A DNA stretch of 64,000 nucleotides, taken from assembly GCF_036057275.1 (NCBI RefSeq), contig NZ_CP107945.1, positions 1,364,001-1,428,000 on the forward strand, written 5' to 3'. Within the stretch, counting starts at the first letter, position 1, and the number at the start of each line of letters is the position of its first letter. Below the pieces are notes generated by a model. The model searched no databases and was not told the origin of the DNA. It saw only the letters and a list, made by a program, of their open reading frames with translations. Source of the DNA: Streptomyces sp. NBC_00390. Lineage in GTDB: Bacteria > Actinomycetota > Actinomycetes > Streptomycetales > Streptomycetaceae. This document shows, one piece after another, positions 51,890-60,029 of this stretch. Both the position numbers and the translations under genes were made by a program.

Positions 51890-51901
51890 GTCCGAACTTC
51901 C

Positions 51902-53377
51902 TTATGAGGGGAGGCGGTTGATCGGGTGGTCGTCGGTCGCCCACAGATACTGGACGGCGTAGGCACGCCAGGGCCGCCAGGCCGCGGCGCGTGCGGTGAG
52001 GGCGGCCGGGGTGGACGGCATACCGAGCTCGGCCGCCGCTCGCCGCATGCCGAGGTCGGTGGGCAGGAAGGAGTCGGGGTCGCCGAGCGCGCGCATCGCG
52101 ATCACCTCGACCGTCCAGGGGCCGAATCCCGGCAGCGCGGCCAGCTGGGCCCGTGCCCGGTCCCAGTCGCTGCCGGGATCGAGCGCGAGAGTGCCGTCGG
52201 CGAGTGCCGCGACCAGCGTGGTGAGGGTGGTGCGGCGGCTGCGGGGCAGCGCGAGGTCCTCGGGATCGAGCGCTGCGAGAGCCTCGGACGTCGGGAAGAG
52301 GTGGGTGAGGCCGCCCTCGGGGTCGTCGACCGGCACTCCGTGCGCGGTGACCAGGCGGCCTGCATGCGTGCGGGCGGCGGCCGTCGAGACCTGCTGGCCG
52401 AGCACGGCCCGTACGGCGAACTCGGCGGCGTCGACCGTGCGCGGAACCCGTCGGCCGGGGGCCTTGTCGACGAGGGGAGCCAGTTCCGGGTCGGTGCGCA
52501 GCTGCTCGTCGACGGCGACCGGGTCCGCGTCCAGATCGAGCAGCCGGCGGCATCGGCTGATGGCGATGGTGAGGTCGCGCGGGTCGGTCAGCGAGAGGCG
52601 GCAGGCGATGTGGTCAGGGTGCGGGGTGAGGGCGACGATGCCGTGCCCGTACGGGAGGGTGAGAGTGCGCCGGTACGCGCCGTCCCGCCACTCCTCGACG
52701 CCGGGGACGCCGGTCGCGGCCAGATGACCGAAGAGGTTGCCGGGGTTGAGCGGTGCCCGGTAAGGCAGCCGCAGGGCGATCACTCCGGAGGTCTGCGGCA
52801 CAGCCGTGCGGGCGCGGGCGGCCCGGGTGCGCAGCTCGCCCGGGGCGAGTGCGAAGACCTCGCGGACGGTGTCGTTGAAGGTGCGGATGGAGGAGAAACC
52901 GGCCGCGAAGGCGATCTCGGCCATGGGGAGCGCGGTGGTCTCGATCAGCACGCGCGCGGTCTGGGCGCGCTGGGAGCGGGCCAGGGCGAGCGGGCCGGCG
53001 CCCAGTTCGGCCAGCAGCTGACGCTCGATCTGGCGGGTGGAGTAGCCGAGGCGGGCGGCAAGGCCCGGCACTCCTTCGCGGTCGACGACGCCGTCGGCGA
53101 TCAGCCGCATGGCGCGGGCGACGGTGTCGGCGCGGGCGTTCCACTCCGGGGAGCCGGGGCTGGTGTCGGGGCGGCAGCGTTTGCAGGCCCGGAATCCGGC
53201 CTGCTGGCACGCGGCGGCGCTCGGATAGAAGGTCATGTTCTCGGCCTTCGGCGGCACGGCCGGGCAGCTGGGGCGGCAGTAGATCCGCGTGGTCAGTACG
53301 GCGGTGAAGAACCAGCCGTCGAAGCGGGCGTCCTTCGACCGGACGGCACGTACGCAGCGCTCGGTGTCGGTGTGCAT
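51902..53377 (-). CDS. alkA: Ada-AlkA fusion: methylphosphotriester-sensing regulator with 3-methyladenine glycosylase
   Basis: 491 residues in three parts. The N-terminal Ada domain has zinc cysteines 34, 38, 65 and 68 (YCRPSC, CKRC), one of which accepts methyl groups from phosphotriesters. An AraC-type HTH pair (about 85-185: LAARLGYSTRQIERQLLAELG, IAFAAGFSSIRTFNDTVREVF) follows. Residues about 200-491 are an AlkA glycosylase with helix-hairpin-helix LAALPGFGPWTVEVIAMRAL and the catalytic Asp in FLPTDLGM. It senses methylation, induces its own operon and excises alkylated bases; ogt follows. This fusion is well known in actinobacteria. Confidence 0.94.
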   Translation of the reverse strand: MHTDTERCVRAVRSKDARFDGWFFTAVLTTRIYCRPSCPAVPPKAENMTFYPSAAACQQAGFRACKRCRPDTSPGSPEWNARADTVARAMRLIADGVVDREGVPGLAARLGYSTRQIERQLLAELGAGPLALARSQRAQTARVLIETTALPMAEIAFAAGFSSIRTFNDTVREVFALAPGELRTRAARARTAVPQTSGVIALRLPYRAPLNPGNLFGHLAATGVPGVEEWRDGAYRRTLTLPYGHGIVALTPHPDHIACRLSLTDPRDLTIAISRCRRLLDLDADPVAVDEQLRTDPELAPLVDKAPGRRVPRTVDAAEFAVRAVLGQQVSTAAARTHAGRLVTAHGVPVDDPEGGLTHLFPTSEALAALDPEDLALPRSRRTTLTTLVAALADGTLALDPGSDWDRARAQLAALPGFGPWTVEVIAMRALGDPDSFLPTDLGMRRAAAELGMPSTPAALTARAAAWRPWRAYAVQYLWATDDHPINRLPS

Positions 53378-53642
53378 GGCTCCAGCATCGGGTACGCCGG
53401 GGCAAGGGGCTGGCGAGAATCCGACATCAGCCTTGCTCGGCCAGGGCTGTCCCGAATTACCGACAGGCGTCCTCGCCGAACAGGGTGCATCGCACCTCGT
53501 GTGACATCACTCCACACGTGGTGAATGCCACACACTCGGTGACCGGTCTGCGGCGTCCGTCTTCCGGCTCCCCGCACGCTCCCGGCTCCCTCCACGGACG
53601 GCAGTCGTGCTCGAGCGCTGCTCCTCCCCCGTCGTCGGCCGG

Positions 53643-54176
53643 TCAGCTCGAGGCCGCGAGAGCCGTCTCGAAGACCGCGTAGGCGGCCTCGTCGAACAGC
53701 ACGAACCTCACCTCCCGAACGGGCGCGGACCCCGCCTCACGAACCGTGCGGATCGCGATGCGTGCGCCGTCGTCCATCGGCCAGCCGTAAATACCCGTCG
53801 AGATGGCCGGAAACGCCACGGTCCCGGCCCCCAACTCGGCGGCCACGCGCAGCGATTCGCGGTAGCAGGAGGCCAGCAGCTCGGACCGGTCCTCCTCACG
53901 GGACCAGACAGGGCCGACGGTGTGGATCACATGGCCGGCATCGAGCCGGCCTGCGGTGGTGGCGACCGCCTGTCCGGTGGGCAGGCCCTTGCCGTACCGG
54001 GAGGCGCGCAGGGCCCGGCACTCCTCCAGGATCGCCGGGCCACCCTTGCGGTGGATGGCACCGTCGACGCCTCCGCCGCCGAGGAGGGAGGAGTTGGCGG
54101 CGTTGACGATGGCGTCGGCGTGCTGCTGGGTGATGTCGCCGTGGACAAGGGTGATGGCCGGCCGCTGCTGTGTCAT
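53643..54176 (-). CDS. macro-domain protein (O-acetyl-ADP-ribose deacetylase-like)
   Basis: 177 residues, one macro domain. ITLVHGDITQQHADAIVNAANSSLLGGGGVDGAIHRKGG is the ADP-ribose-binding and catalytic segment of the MacroD/YmdB class (NAANSSLLGGGGVDGAIH). TVAFPAISTGIYGWP and the C-terminal VRFVLFDEAAYAVF complete it. It removes ADP-ribose or deacetylates O-acetyl-ADP-ribose, the sirtuin by-product, which suits the sirtuin encoded 3.5 kb away (inference). The start is ATG 54176 or the in-frame ATG 54185; neither has a clear Shine-Dalgarno. Confidence 0.92.
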   Translation of the reverse strand: MTQQRPAITLVHGDITQQHADAIVNAANSSLLGGGGVDGAIHRKGGPAILEECRALRASRYGKGLPTGQAVATTAGRLDAGHVIHTVGPVWSREEDRSELLASCYRESLRVAAELGAGTVAFPAISTGIYGWPMDDGARIAIRTVREAGSAPVREVRFVLFDEAAYAVFETALAASS

Positions 54177-54736
54177 GGAGATCATGATGCCGCCGGCCGG
54201 CGGCCGGGGCACGCACTTATGTCCCGGCCAGGACGCCGGGGCGAGGGAACACGGCCGGTCTGCGGTAGGTCCCGGGACCGGTGGCCGGCATCGGAAAGAA
54301 GACCGTGGGCGCACCGCCCCCGGGTCCTGAGGGCGCGCGCTCAGCACAGCCGGCCGGCGCCCGCACGGTGACCCACGACACCGGGCACGGCCTTGGGGTG
54401 GTCGACCCGGGTCCGCAACGTCGGTGTCCAGCCGGCCCCGGACTGCAGTGTCTCCTCGGACAGTTCCGCGTTGTGGACGGACTGATGCACCATCACCATC
54501 GAGACGCCGGTGGCCCGGGCGTGCTGTGCGGAGGCGGCGGTGGTCGGCACATCGAGGCCCCTCCCGACCAGGCCGGCCGCACGGCAGCGGCGTCCGGCGG
54601 ACGCCACACAAGGGTTCACGCAGGGCGCCGGCACCGGGCGTGAACCCCCGGGCCGTACGCACGTGTCCGTCCGGGTTAGCCTCTGTGAAGGATCTGCCGA
54701 CGGGGGCGTCCGCACCGGATGAAGGAGCAGCACCAC
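54177..54736. other. gap upstream of the WXG operon
   Basis: 560 bases. A leftward frame around 54341-54580 (GLDVPTTAASAQHARATG, VSMVMVHQSVHNAELSEE) has GC-rich third positions for about 75 codons and looks like the end of a decayed gene I cannot name. It stops at TGA 54341-54343. The remainder should hold promoters for the macro and WXG genes. Confidence 0.35.
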
Positions 54737-55162
54737 ATGAGTAAGGAAACGGCCGGCAAGGGTGGCGACGGACCGCTGCCGTATCTGCCCCTCCCGCCGG
54801 GCGCCCGGGGGCCTTTGGACCCGCCACTGCTGGGCGCCGCCCCGCCAGGCATCGGGCCCAGGCTGGCCATCGCGGAGGGCGTGCTCAAGAAGGCGGCCGG
54901 TGTCGCCGACGAGGTGTTCGACGCCTTCCACGGCCCCGTCACGGCCGTGCACACCCCGGCCACCAAGGCCGCGCGTGAGCTGGCGGGATGGGACAGCAGC
55001 GAGGCGCTGAAGACGTCGCTGAAGAACTGGGAACAGCAGGTCAAGGCCGCCGAGGGGTGGCTCACACGGATCGCGGAGAGTCTGCGCGGCGCTTCCCACA
55101 CGTACACGGGTACGGACCAGGGGATCGAGCAGCAGTTCAGCGCACTGCGAGGGCTGAAGTAA
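54737..55162 (+). CDS. WXG100-like small helical protein
   Basis: 141 residues. A Pro/Gly-rich N-terminus (PYLPLPPGARGPLDPPLLG) is followed by helices. The second half, AGWDSSEALKTSLKNWEQQVKAAEGWLTRIAES, resembles ESAT-6/WXG100-type helical hairpins, and YTGTD (Tyr-x3-Asp) near the C-terminus matches the type VII secretion YxxxD/E signal. It has no signal peptide. Stop and next start overlap (TAATG), so it is co-translated with the larger WXG protein. ATG 54737 after AAGGAG. No Esx secretion ATPase is visible in this window. Confidence 0.7.
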   Translation: MSKETAGKGGDGPLPYLPLPPGARGPLDPPLLGAAPPGIGPRLAIAEGVLKKAAGVADEVFDAFHGPVTAVHTPATKAARELAGWDSSEALKTSLKNWEQQVKAAEGWLTRIAESLRGASHTYTGTDQGIEQQFSALRGLK

Positions 55163-56304
55163 TGCCCGCCTTCTACCGCGAACTGCTCGACACCGACTTC
55201 TCCGTACTGGACGATCTCGCGGACAAGTGGCGCGAGGCACACACCAAGACGGAGAAGTTGCCGAAGCGAATGACCGACGAGGTGCTGGGGCCCCTGCGGG
55301 ACAAGGGGTACTGGGAAGGTGCGGCAGCCCCGTTCGCCTGGACCCTGATCGACGACATCGCGCGTCAGCTGACGGCGGCCACCAAGGTGGCCGAAGCGCT
55401 GTCCGGTGTCCTCGACGACGCCGTCGCCGACCTCAAGATCATTCGGCGCGATCTCCAGGACGCCGTGCAGCGGGCGCTCGACAAGGGGCTGGCCGTGGAC
55501 CACGCGGGCACGGTCTCCGGGTACATCACCGCGGAGCACTACATCCCGATGGGCCAGCGCACCCAGAGCCCCTACTACGTCGAGGCCGCCCAGAAGGAGA
55601 TAGTCGGGATCTGCCGCCGGGGTATCACCGCGGACCAGAATCTCTCCATGACGCTGATGTCCGACGTGGGGATCGGCGCCTGGTTCAACAGCAAGCCGCA
55701 GCACGACTCGATCGACTCCACGAACCGGATCAGCGCCGACGAGTACAACGCCTACCAGCGCGTCCTCGACGGCAAGGATCCCTATCCGGACCGCAAGGAC
55801 GACAGCCCGTACGACCTGGGCCTGGACTATGCGACCGGCCTGGGGCCCCGGCATCAGGACTTCACCAACGGCGACAAGATGGTCGAACTGCTCCAGTCCA
55901 TGGAGAGCATGAAGGACATCCGGCGGCAGACGGTGGAGCAGTGGGAGGCGACAGGCAGCACAACGGGGGACGCGGCCTTCTCCATCTCCGAAATGGGGAA
56001 GGCCGGCGCGGCCAAGAAACTCATCACCGAGGACCTGCCGGCCATCGTCACCGGCGATCCCAAGCACCTCGGTGAGGCCTTCATGGGCTCGTACAACGTC
56101 AAGTACGAGGTCCAGGGCACCGACCCGGACGGGTCCCTGGTGGTGCAGTACACCCTGGACAACACCACCAGTTCCGAGTCGGCACTCCACTTCATCGGCT
56201 ACTACGACTGGCTGAAGTACGCGGAGATCGCCGACGGCCCGGTGACGAGCGCCGTGCACCAGACGGTCACATGGACCGAGCGCATCCCCGGGAAGAACCA
56301 GTGA
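55162..56304 (+). CDS. large helical WXG-containing protein, unknown C-terminal domain
   Basis: 380 residues. N-terminal ~110 residues are helical with a central YWEG (W-x-G) turn at about 51-54, like an LXG/WXG targeting domain: DFSVLDDLADKWREAHTKTEKL, IARQLTAATKVAEALSGVLDDAVADLKIIRRDLQDAVQ. The C-terminal part (about 120-380) is polar and mixed alpha/beta (SPYYVEAAQKEIVGICRRG, DYATGLGPRHQDFTNGDKMVELLQ, YTLDNTTSSESALHFIGYYDWLKYAE); I recognise no catalytic motif. The arrangement resembles a type VII secretion substrate with a C-terminal effector or binding domain. Overlaps the lipoprotein gene by GTGA. Confidence 0.75.
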   Translation: MPAFYRELLDTDFSVLDDLADKWREAHTKTEKLPKRMTDEVLGPLRDKGYWEGAAAPFAWTLIDDIARQLTAATKVAEALSGVLDDAVADLKIIRRDLQDAVQRALDKGLAVDHAGTVSGYITAEHYIPMGQRTQSPYYVEAAQKEIVGICRRGITADQNLSMTLMSDVGIGAWFNSKPQHDSIDSTNRISADEYNAYQRVLDGKDPYPDRKDDSPYDLGLDYATGLGPRHQDFTNGDKMVELLQSMESMKDIRRQTVEQWEATGSTTGDAAFSISEMGKAGAAKKLITEDLPAIVTGDPKHLGEAFMGSYNVKYEVQGTDPDGSLVVQYTLDNTTSSESALHFIGYYDWLKYAEIADGPVTSAVHQTVTWTERIPGKNQ

Positions 56305-56789
56305 GCGCCGCGCGCACCGGCAGCCGGACGAGGCCGTCCGCCCCGGCCCTCGGGCTGGTCGCCGTCGCCGCGGTCCTCTCGCTGTCCACAGGATGCTCCA
56401 CCGACACGGCCGGGTGCGGACCGGCCCCCTCGGCGGAGGTCAGTCAGGCCGATCTGTACGGGAGTTACACCGGCCCGCACGGAGCACGCCTCGACCTGAC
56501 CGCTGACGGCGGCACGTCGGTCAGGTTCTCCGTGAAGCACTGGCCCAAGGAGGACGACCCCGAGATCCTGACGGAGGACGGCCCCTCGTTCGACGGCGGC
56601 GGGGTCTGGAAGCTGCTGAACCCCCCGGGAGAGAACGGCGAGATCGGGCTCACCTTCGACGACCTCGACACCAGCGCCCGCGGCGCGACGGTCACCGGAC
56701 TCCAGGTCGGCAAGGAGGACGGGCACACCGTGCTCTTCGCACGGCTCGGGGACCCGGATGTGTGCCGGGTCTACAAACTGACCTCGTGA
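56301..56789 (+). CDS. lipoprotein of the WXG operon
   Basis: 162 residues with lipobox LSTGC (Cys32) after a Sec-type helix. The mature domain starts SEVSQADLYGSYTGPHGARLDLTADGGTSVRF and is strand-rich, with a late Cys (DVCRVYKL) that could pair with Cys39. This short 'LxGxYxG...L.L..DG' lipocalin-like pattern occurs in Streptomyces lipoproteins of unknown role. GTG start overlapping the WXG gene stop. Position suggests a membrane-tethered partner or immunity protein to the upstream product (inference). Confidence 0.78.
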   Translation: MSAARTGSRTRPSAPALGLVAVAAVLSLSTGCSTDTAGCGPAPSAEVSQADLYGSYTGPHGARLDLTADGGTSVRFSVKHWPKEDDPEILTEDGPSFDGGGVWKLLNPPGENGEIGLTFDDLDTSARGATVTGLQVGKEDGHTVLFARLGDPDVCRVYKLTS

Positions 56790-56807
56790 ACGCCGATGGA
56801 CGCTTCC

Positions 56808-56813
56808 TATACT
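56808..56813 (+). promoter_or_regulatory. -10 element TATACT for a leaderless message
   Basis: TATACT ends seven bases before the ATG at 56820, and no Shine-Dalgarno is present, so transcription probably starts at or next to the start codon. Confidence 0.5.
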
Positions 56814-56819
56814 GATCGG

Positions 56820-57806
56820 ATGATCACCGTTCCGCTCGGCGCGCTCGAAGTGGCCATGGTCCAAACGGGCGCTCGACCCGCCGACACGTTACGAGACACC
56901 ACCGAGTTCGTCCGCCGCCTGGAGGACCTCGGTTACCTGCGGCTGTGGTACGCCGAGCATCACCACTCTCCGGCCATCGGAGCGTTCCCACCCGTCGTCC
57001 TGACCGCCCACGCTGCCGCGTTGACGTCGTCGATCCGTGTCGGATCCGGGGGCGTTCTCGCTCCGAACCACGCGCCGATCATGCTGGCGGAGCAGTTCGG
57101 CACGCTGGCCGCACTGCACGCGGGCCGTATCGACCTGGGAATCGGCCGTGGCCCGGGTACCTTCGACGAGTCGACGGCGCGGGCGCTGCGGCGTGGGGCA
57201 GGACCGACAACGGACGACGAGTACCGAAGCGATGTGTCAGCGACTCTGCGTTTCCTGGTGGACGAGGTCGCGCTCGGCCCGTTCCCGGAGCCATGGCTGC
57301 TGTCCTCGAGCACGGCCGGTGCCGGGCTCGCTGCGGAACTTGGCCTGCCGATCGCCTTCGCCCATCACATTCGTCCTGACAACACCCTCCCTGCGCTCAA
57401 TCACTACCGGAAGCATTTTTCTCCCTCCCGCTGGTGCGACCGCCCCCGTGTGCTGCTCTGCGTGGAAACGGTATGCGCCGAGACGCAGAAGGAGGCGGCG
57501 TGGCTCGCGGGCCCGATGGACGTCGTCAAGGCCGGGCTCCTCAAGGGACGGGGCGACATCCCCTTCCCCACTCCCGAAGAGGCAGCCAGCCACTCGTTCG
57601 CCACTGAAGACGTGCAGGCGCTGGCGAGCTTCCGCGCCCAGCAGGCACACGGCTCACCCGGGACCGTTACGAAGCGGCTGATGGACCTGGTGGCCGTGAC
57701 CGGTGCGGACGAACTCATGCTGGTGACGCCCGTCTACGCGTTGTCCGACCGCTTGAGGTCGTACGAACTCGTCAAGCAGCACATCATGATGGCGGCGGCG
57801 TCGTAA
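56820..57806 (+). CDS. LLM-class flavin-dependent oxidoreductase
   Basis: 328 residues of the bacterial luciferase-like TIM-barrel family. LGYLRLWYAEHHHSPAIGAFPPVVL, SIRVGSGGVLAPNHAPIMLAEQFGTLAALHAGRIDLGIGRGPG and the C-terminal TGADELMLVTPVYALSDRLRSYELV are typical. It uses FMN or F420; substrate unknown. ATG 56820 is preceded by TATACT, so it is likely leaderless. Third-position GC is visibly lower than in the neighbours, as in the next gene, which hints at later acquisition. Confidence 0.88.
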   Translation: MITVPLGALEVAMVQTGARPADTLRDTTEFVRRLEDLGYLRLWYAEHHHSPAIGAFPPVVLTAHAAALTSSIRVGSGGVLAPNHAPIMLAEQFGTLAALHAGRIDLGIGRGPGTFDESTARALRRGAGPTTDDEYRSDVSATLRFLVDEVALGPFPEPWLLSSSTAGAGLAAELGLPIAFAHHIRPDNTLPALNHYRKHFSPSRWCDRPRVLLCVETVCAETQKEAAWLAGPMDVVKAGLLKGRGDIPFPTPEEAASHSFATEDVQALASFRAQQAHGSPGTVTKRLMDLVAVTGADELMLVTPVYALSDRLRSYELVKQHIMMAAAS

Positions 57807-57864
57807 CCGCCCGCACCACGGACAGTCAGATGCGCGTCGATCAGCCCGCCCATAACCTCACTCG

Positions 57865-58482
57865 ATGACCAGCTTTGAAACGCATCGTCGGCGCGTCCGT
57901 GACACGAGTCTTTCGGTGCGGGCCCGGCATGCCGCTTTCCGCACGTGCGTGGTGAGCTTCAGTCCGTACGGCTTCCGAGCGACCTACCATCACCTGTGCC
58001 GCAGCGCCCGGGTCCCGGTCGACCTGGGAACCGACCCGGCATCGTTGGTCCGCGCGGTCGAGGAGCTCCATGCGGCGCGCCGGCTCTGGCTGGCGGATGA
58101 GGCCGCGTTCGTAGCGCGCCGACGACGAGAGAAGGCTGAGGGACATCGCCGTCCCAAGGCGGACGGCAGCTGGCGAGACCTGGGGCGCGGTTCAGAAGGC
58201 GGCCTCGCCTACTGCCCCAACCCTGAGCACCACCCCGCTGAGCCACTCCCGACCGTGATGGAGCGCATCCTGCGTTCCGGCGTCCCGACTGAGGCGGCGT
58301 CCGGGACGTGCCGGGTATGCGGGAGCGACGCAGGGACGACTCGCTGGCGCAGCGGATACCACCTGTACCAGCTGTGCGCACGATGCGGCGTGAGCGCCGG
58401 CTCACAGCCGACTGAGACCGACCGGGCTGTTCTTGCCGCCAGGGCCGAGCGTTGGAAGGAGATCTGGAGGCGCACAGCCTGA
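57865..58482 (+). CDS. zinc-ribbon protein of unknown function
   Basis: 205 residues, basic. The N-terminal part is helical (RAVEELHAARRLWLADEAAFVARRRREKAEGHRR). A lone Cys-His-rich GLAYCPNPEHHP precedes a zinc ribbon with CRVCGSDAG and CARCG (Cys-x2-Cys pairs about 20 residues apart). It could bind nucleic acid. There is no family I can name. Codon usage is less GC-biased than average here. The stop is one base from a MITE end fragment (58484-58531). A possible leaderless start: TAACCT lies ahead of the ATG. Confidence 0.7.
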   Translation: MTSFETHRRRVRDTSLSVRARHAAFRTCVVSFSPYGFRATYHHLCRSARVPVDLGTDPASLVRAVEELHAARRLWLADEAAFVARRRREKAEGHRRPKADGSWRDLGRGSEGGLAYCPNPEHHPAEPLPTVMERILRSGVPTEAASGTCRVCGSDAGTTRWRSGYHLYQLCARCGVSAGSQPTETDRAVLAARAERWKEIWRRTA

Positions 58483-58483
58483 G

Positions 58484-58531
58484 TCTGACGCCGCAGGCTG
58501 ATCCTCGAAGATCGCCCGGGACAGGGCCTAG
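58484..58531. mobile_element. truncated end of the MITE-like element
   Basis: 48 bases almost identical to 49195-49241 (one extra G), ending in the same CTAG. The left part of the element is missing. The CTAG contains the TAG stop of the leftward oxidoreductase gene. Confidence 0.75.
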
Positions 58532-59943
58532 CGTGCGCGCAGTCTGCGCCACACCGCCTTCGCGGCATGGTGGCCCGACATGCCGTGCACACCCGGGCCC
58601 GGCGGGGTCGCCGACGAGCACAGGAAGACGGCCGGGTGAGCGGTCGCGTACGGAACCCGGGCGAGTTTGGGGCGCAGCACCGTCTGCAGACCGGCGAAGG
58701 CGCCGCAGGCGATGTCGCCGCCCACGTAATTGGCGTTGCGAGCGGCCAGTTGAGGCGGTCCGGCGACCGCCCGGGCCAGCACCAGGTCGCGGAACCCCGG
58801 CGCGAAGCGCTCCAGTTGGCGCTCGATGACCTCGGTGGCGTCGCCGTCCCAGCCCGACGGCACATGGCCGTACGCCCACAGCACGTGCTTGCCGGCCGGT
58901 GCCCTGGTCGGGTCGAGCAGACTGGGCTGGGCGGTGATCAGGAAGGGGACGTCGGGGTCGCGGCCGGTGACCGCCGCGTCGAGCGCCGCCTCGATCTCGT
59001 CCGCGGTGGCTCCGATGTGCACCGTCCCCGCCGTGCGGGCCTCCTTCGAGGTCCAGGGCATGGGCCCCGACAGGGCGTAGTCGACCTTGAACGCGGACGG
59101 GCCGTAGCGGTAGTGCCCGTACGCATCGCCCAGCCCTGCGATCCGGGCGAGTGCGGCGGGCGAGGTGTCGAAGACGTACGCGCGGGCCGGGGGCAGCTCG
59201 TCCAGGCGCTTCACCGGTGTGTTCGTGTGGATCACTCCGCCCTGTTCGCGCAGACAGGCGGCCAGGGCATCACTGATCGCCTGCGATCCGCCGCGCGGCA
59301 CGGGCCAGCCCACCTCATGCGCGGCAAGGGCGAACATCAGGGCGATGCCGCCGGTGGCGAGGCCGCCGGTGGGTGCGATGGCATGGGCGGCGAGGCCTGT
59401 GAGCAGGGCGCGGGCCCGCTCGCCGGTGAACCGGCGCGTGAGCCAGGTCGCAGGCTGCAGCGCGGTCAGTCCGAAGCGGACCATGCGGTACGGATCGCGG
59501 GGCAGCCCGTCCCAGGGCGTACGCAGGAAGTCCGCCGCGAGGGTGTCCCAGTGGCCGAGGTAGGGGGCGACGAGCCGTCGGTACGCGCCCGCGTCCCCGG
59601 CGCCGAGTGACATGGCGCTCTCGCCGACCGAGCGGCTGAGCACGGCGGCGCTGCCGTCCGGGAACGGGTGGGCGAGGGGCAGTTCGGGGTGGAGCCACTC
59701 CAGGCCGTGACGGGCCAGCGGCATCGCCCTGAAGGCCGGCGAGCCGATGCCGAGCGGGTGGACGGCGGAGCACGGGTCGTGGCGGAAGCCGGGGAGGGTC
59801 AGCTCCTCGGTCCGCGCGCCACCGCCGACCGTGTCCATGGCCTCGTAGACCGCGACCGAAAAGCCGCGCCTGGCCAGTTCGACCGCGGCGGTCAGTCCGT
59901 TGGGTCCCGCCCCCACAACGACGGCATCGAACATCGACGGCAC
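58528..59943 (-). CDS. phytoene desaturase-like NAD(P)/FAD oxidoreductase
   Basis: 471 residues. The N-terminal dinucleotide fold [29 protein letters not shown] and the [26 protein letters not shown] segment define the CrtI/retinol-saturase-like branch; the C-terminal [25 protein letters not shown] end ([23 protein letters not shown]) is its FAD-binding signature. No carotenoid genes are adjacent, so the substrate is open. GTG 59943 follows AAAGGAG by seven bases. Ends at the CTAG of the MITE fragment. Confidence 0.87.
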   Translation of the reverse strand: MPSMFDAVVVGAGPNGLTAAVELARRGFSVAVYEAMDTVGGGARTEELTLPGFRHDPCSAVHPLGIGSPAFRAMPLARHGLEWLHPELPLAHPFPDGSAAVLSRSVGESAMSLGAGDAGAYRRLVAPYLGHWDTLAADFLRTPWDGLPRDPYRMVRFGLTALQPATWLTRRFTGERARALLTGLAAHAIAPTGGLATGGIALMFALAAHEVGWPVPRGGSQAISDALAACLREQGGVIHTNTPVKRLDELPPARAYVFDTSPAALARIAGLGDAYGHYRYGPSAFKVDYALSGPMPWTSKEARTAGTVHIGATADEIEAALDAAVTGRDPDVPFLITAQPSLLDPTRAPAGKHVLWAYGHVPSGWDGDATEVIERQLERFAPGFRDLVLARAVAGPPQLAARNANYVGGDIACGAFAGLQTVLRPKLARVPYATAHPAVFLCSSATPPGPGVHGMSGHHAAKAVWRRLRAR

Positions 59944-60029
59944 CTTCGGACTCCTTTGTCAGCCGATGGCCAAGAGTCCCAGGATATTCCGCGGCGCCGG
60001 CAGCGGGAGGCGGGGTACTGTCCGCCGCG

